This document shows positions 62,775 through 64,000 of a stretch of 64,000 bases of DNA, piece after piece. The notes under the pieces are model-generated. The model saw nothing but the letters and a program-made list of their open reading frames with translations, was not told the origin of the DNA and searched no databases. The stretch is from G963691835 sp963691835. Lineage in GTDB: Bacteria; Pseudomonadota; Alphaproteobacteria; Thalassobaculales; Thalassobaculaceae. The position numbers and the translations under genes were made by a program. The DNA lies in NCBI GenBank assembly GCA_963691835.1, contig OY829383.1, forward strand, positions 5,084,001-5,148,000. Direction: 5' to 3'. Position 1 is the first letter of the stretch. The number at the start of each line of letters is the position of its first letter.

Positions 62775-63958
62775 AACGGAGGCGACACCCGTTTCTTGCG
62801 TTCCTGACGGTCGGGGCGGCCCTCATCTCCGCCGGCATTGCGTCGGCAGACAGCCTCCTGCTGACACCGGCAGAGGTAGCGGCTGTCATTCGGCACAGTC
62901 CTTGGCCACCCCCAATCAAGAACGACCCGAGCAACCGGGCGTCGGGCTCCGATGCGGCACAGGCCCTCGGCCGGGCCCTGTTCTTCGATTCCCGGCTGTC
63001 CCGGAACGGCACCCTGTCCTGCGCAAGTTGCCACGATCCTGAGCAAGGATGGACGGATGGGCGCCGGAAAGCGGCTGGCCTTTCCCGCCTCGACCGCAAC
63101 ACCCAGAGCGTGATCAACAGCCGTTTTAACCGGTGGTTCGGTTGGGATGGGCGCAACGACAGCCTTTGGGCCCACACCATCGGCCCAATCGTGGACCCCC
63201 GCGAGATGGGGGCAGATCCGGCCGTGGTCGCCGACCTGATATCGGGCGACCCGACCCTGTCAGCGCTCTATGAAGAGACATTCGGCACAACAGTGAACGC
63301 GGCAGAGGAGGAGGACGTACTGGTCGGGGCGGCAAAGGCCATCGCCGCGTTCCAGGAGACACTCGTGTCCTCCCGTACACGCTTCGATGACTTCCGGGAT
63401 GCGCTCGCTCGCGGCGACGTCGCCTCTGCCGGGCGGTATCCGCAAGCGGCGCAGCGCGGCGCCAAGATCTTTCTAGGCCGAGGCAAGTGCGTCGTCTGTC
63501 ATGTTGGGCCATTGTTTTCAAACGGCGAGTTCGCCGATGCGGCCGTTCCTTACTTCATAGAGCCCGGACGGGTCGACTCTGGTCGGCATGGCGGCATCGA
63601 GAAGCTTCGGACATCACCCTACAGTCTGATGAGCCGACACAACGACAGCGCCGATGCCTCGACCGCCTGGGCGACCCGCCAAGTGAAACAGACCCATAAG
63701 ACCTTCGGGGAGTTCAAGGTACCCTCGCTCCGGCACCTCACCCTCACCGCGCCCTATATGCACAACGGATCTCTCGCGACCCTCGAAGATGTCATCCATC
63801 ACTACTCGAGCATCGATCTTGAGCGCCTCCATTCCGATGGTGAACTCATCCTCGAACCGCTGGGTCTGAACGCCCTGGAAAGTGCCGATCTCGCGGCTTT
63901 TCTTCGCACGCTCTCTCCTGAACCTGGGTCACGCGACACGCCCGCCCGCTACCGCTGA
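62771..63958 (+). CDS. di-haem cytochrome c peroxidase / MauG family protein
   Basis: A 395-residue exported protein with a signal peptide (FLAFLTVGAALISAGIASA). Two c-type haem motifs are present: CASCH near residue 87 and CVVCH near residue 243, plus FFDSRLSRNGTLSC and the GEFKVPSLRHLTLTAPYMHNGSL stretch with the distal methionine and the FxVPxLR motif of the family. It reduces peroxide or performs MauG-like oxidation in the periplasm. It starts within the YtkA-like stop (ATGA overlap). The remaining 42 bases to the right edge show nothing. Confidence 0.92.
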   Translation: MKRRRHPFLAFLTVGAALISAGIASADSLLLTPAEVAAVIRHSPWPPPIKNDPSNRASGSDAAQALGRALFFDSRLSRNGTLSCASCHDPEQGWTDGRRKAAGLSRLDRNTQSVINSRFNRWFGWDGRNDSLWAHTIGPIVDPREMGADPAVVADLISGDPTLSALYEETFGTTVNAAEEEDVLVGAAKAIAAFQETLVSSRTRFDDFRDALARGDVASAGRYPQAAQRGAKIFLGRGKCVVCHVGPLFSNGEFADAAVPYFIEPGRVDSGRHGGIEKLRTSPYSLMSRHNDSADASTAWATRQVKQTHKTFGEFKVPSLRHLTLTAPYMHNGSLATLEDVIHHYSSIDLERLHSDGELILEPLGLNALESADLAAFLRTLSPEPGSRDTPARYR

Positions 63959-64000
63959 GACGCTACGCAAACGCGCATTGGCAAGGGAAATGGGAGACGT

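Noticed and set aside
1..64000. Search for tRNA or rRNA genes, CRISPR arrays, insertion sequences, integrases or phage genes
   Set aside because: No transposase, integrase, repeated spacer pattern or structural RNA was recognised by eye; gaps between genes are all under 300 bases.

Overview
The window is dense, GC-rich bacterial chromosome with about 60 protein genes on both strands, short intergenic gaps (none over 300 bases) and no rRNA, tRNA, CRISPR array, insertion sequence or prophage that I can see. Several families point to an alphaproteobacterium, probably a Rhodospirillales-like, likely aquatic organism. These are the DUF2794 and DUF3126 small proteins, the TIGR02186-type membrane protein behind a TauE/SafE exporter, a zinc-free L32, a gatCAB operon and a TRAP transporter. 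This placement is inferred from gene content only.

Left third (1-22 kb): scavenging metabolism. It holds many enzymes that hydrolyse C-N bonds or oxidise small organic compounds: a PuuE-like polysaccharide deacetylase/allantoinase homologue, isochorismatase-like amidase, GMC oxidoreductase, creatininase-family amidohydrolase, DAO-type FAD oxidoreductase, nitrilase-family amidase, M20 carbamoylase and a hydratase of the 2-oxopent-4-enoate family. EamA and BenE-type transporters, a four-domain rhodanese protein and an ABC-F ATPase lie among them. At 13.1-20.0 kb is a three-gene operon: a large transglutaminase-DUF2126 protein, a fused circularly permuted ATP-grasp/alpha-E protein and a second transglutaminase. 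It looks like a peptide ligation and cleavage system of unknown product.

Middle (22-41 kb): a secreted Cache-like protein divergent from a large chemoreceptor, a fused CoA-transferase, a 406-residue protein I cannot place, a frameshifted aminotransferase, an amidohydrolase, a UspA protein, a sulfur-linked group (TauE/SafE exporter, TIGR02186 protein, rhodanese), hutI, a lone ABC ATPase, rpmF with a promoter and terminator, a RidA protein and gatCAB divergent from yqgF.

Right third (41-64 kb): a TRAP operon (dctP-dctQ-dctM, with a strong hairpin after dctP) runs on into an alpha/beta hydrolase, an SDR and an ATC-hydrolase-like protein. It probably imports and degrades one unidentified carboxylate or amide. 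Next come a DUF1445 hydro-lyase, a PhyH dioxygenase, a cupin dioxygenase and the conserved yfgM-like/bamB/der block. After that are small conserved alphaproteobacterial proteins, a PilZ protein coupled to a membrane protein, an SDR, an EamA transporter, a CAP-domain protein and a nucleoside hydrolase. The window ends with a PAS histidine kinase followed by a YtkA-like periplasmic protein coupled to a di-haem cytochrome c peroxidase/MauG protein.
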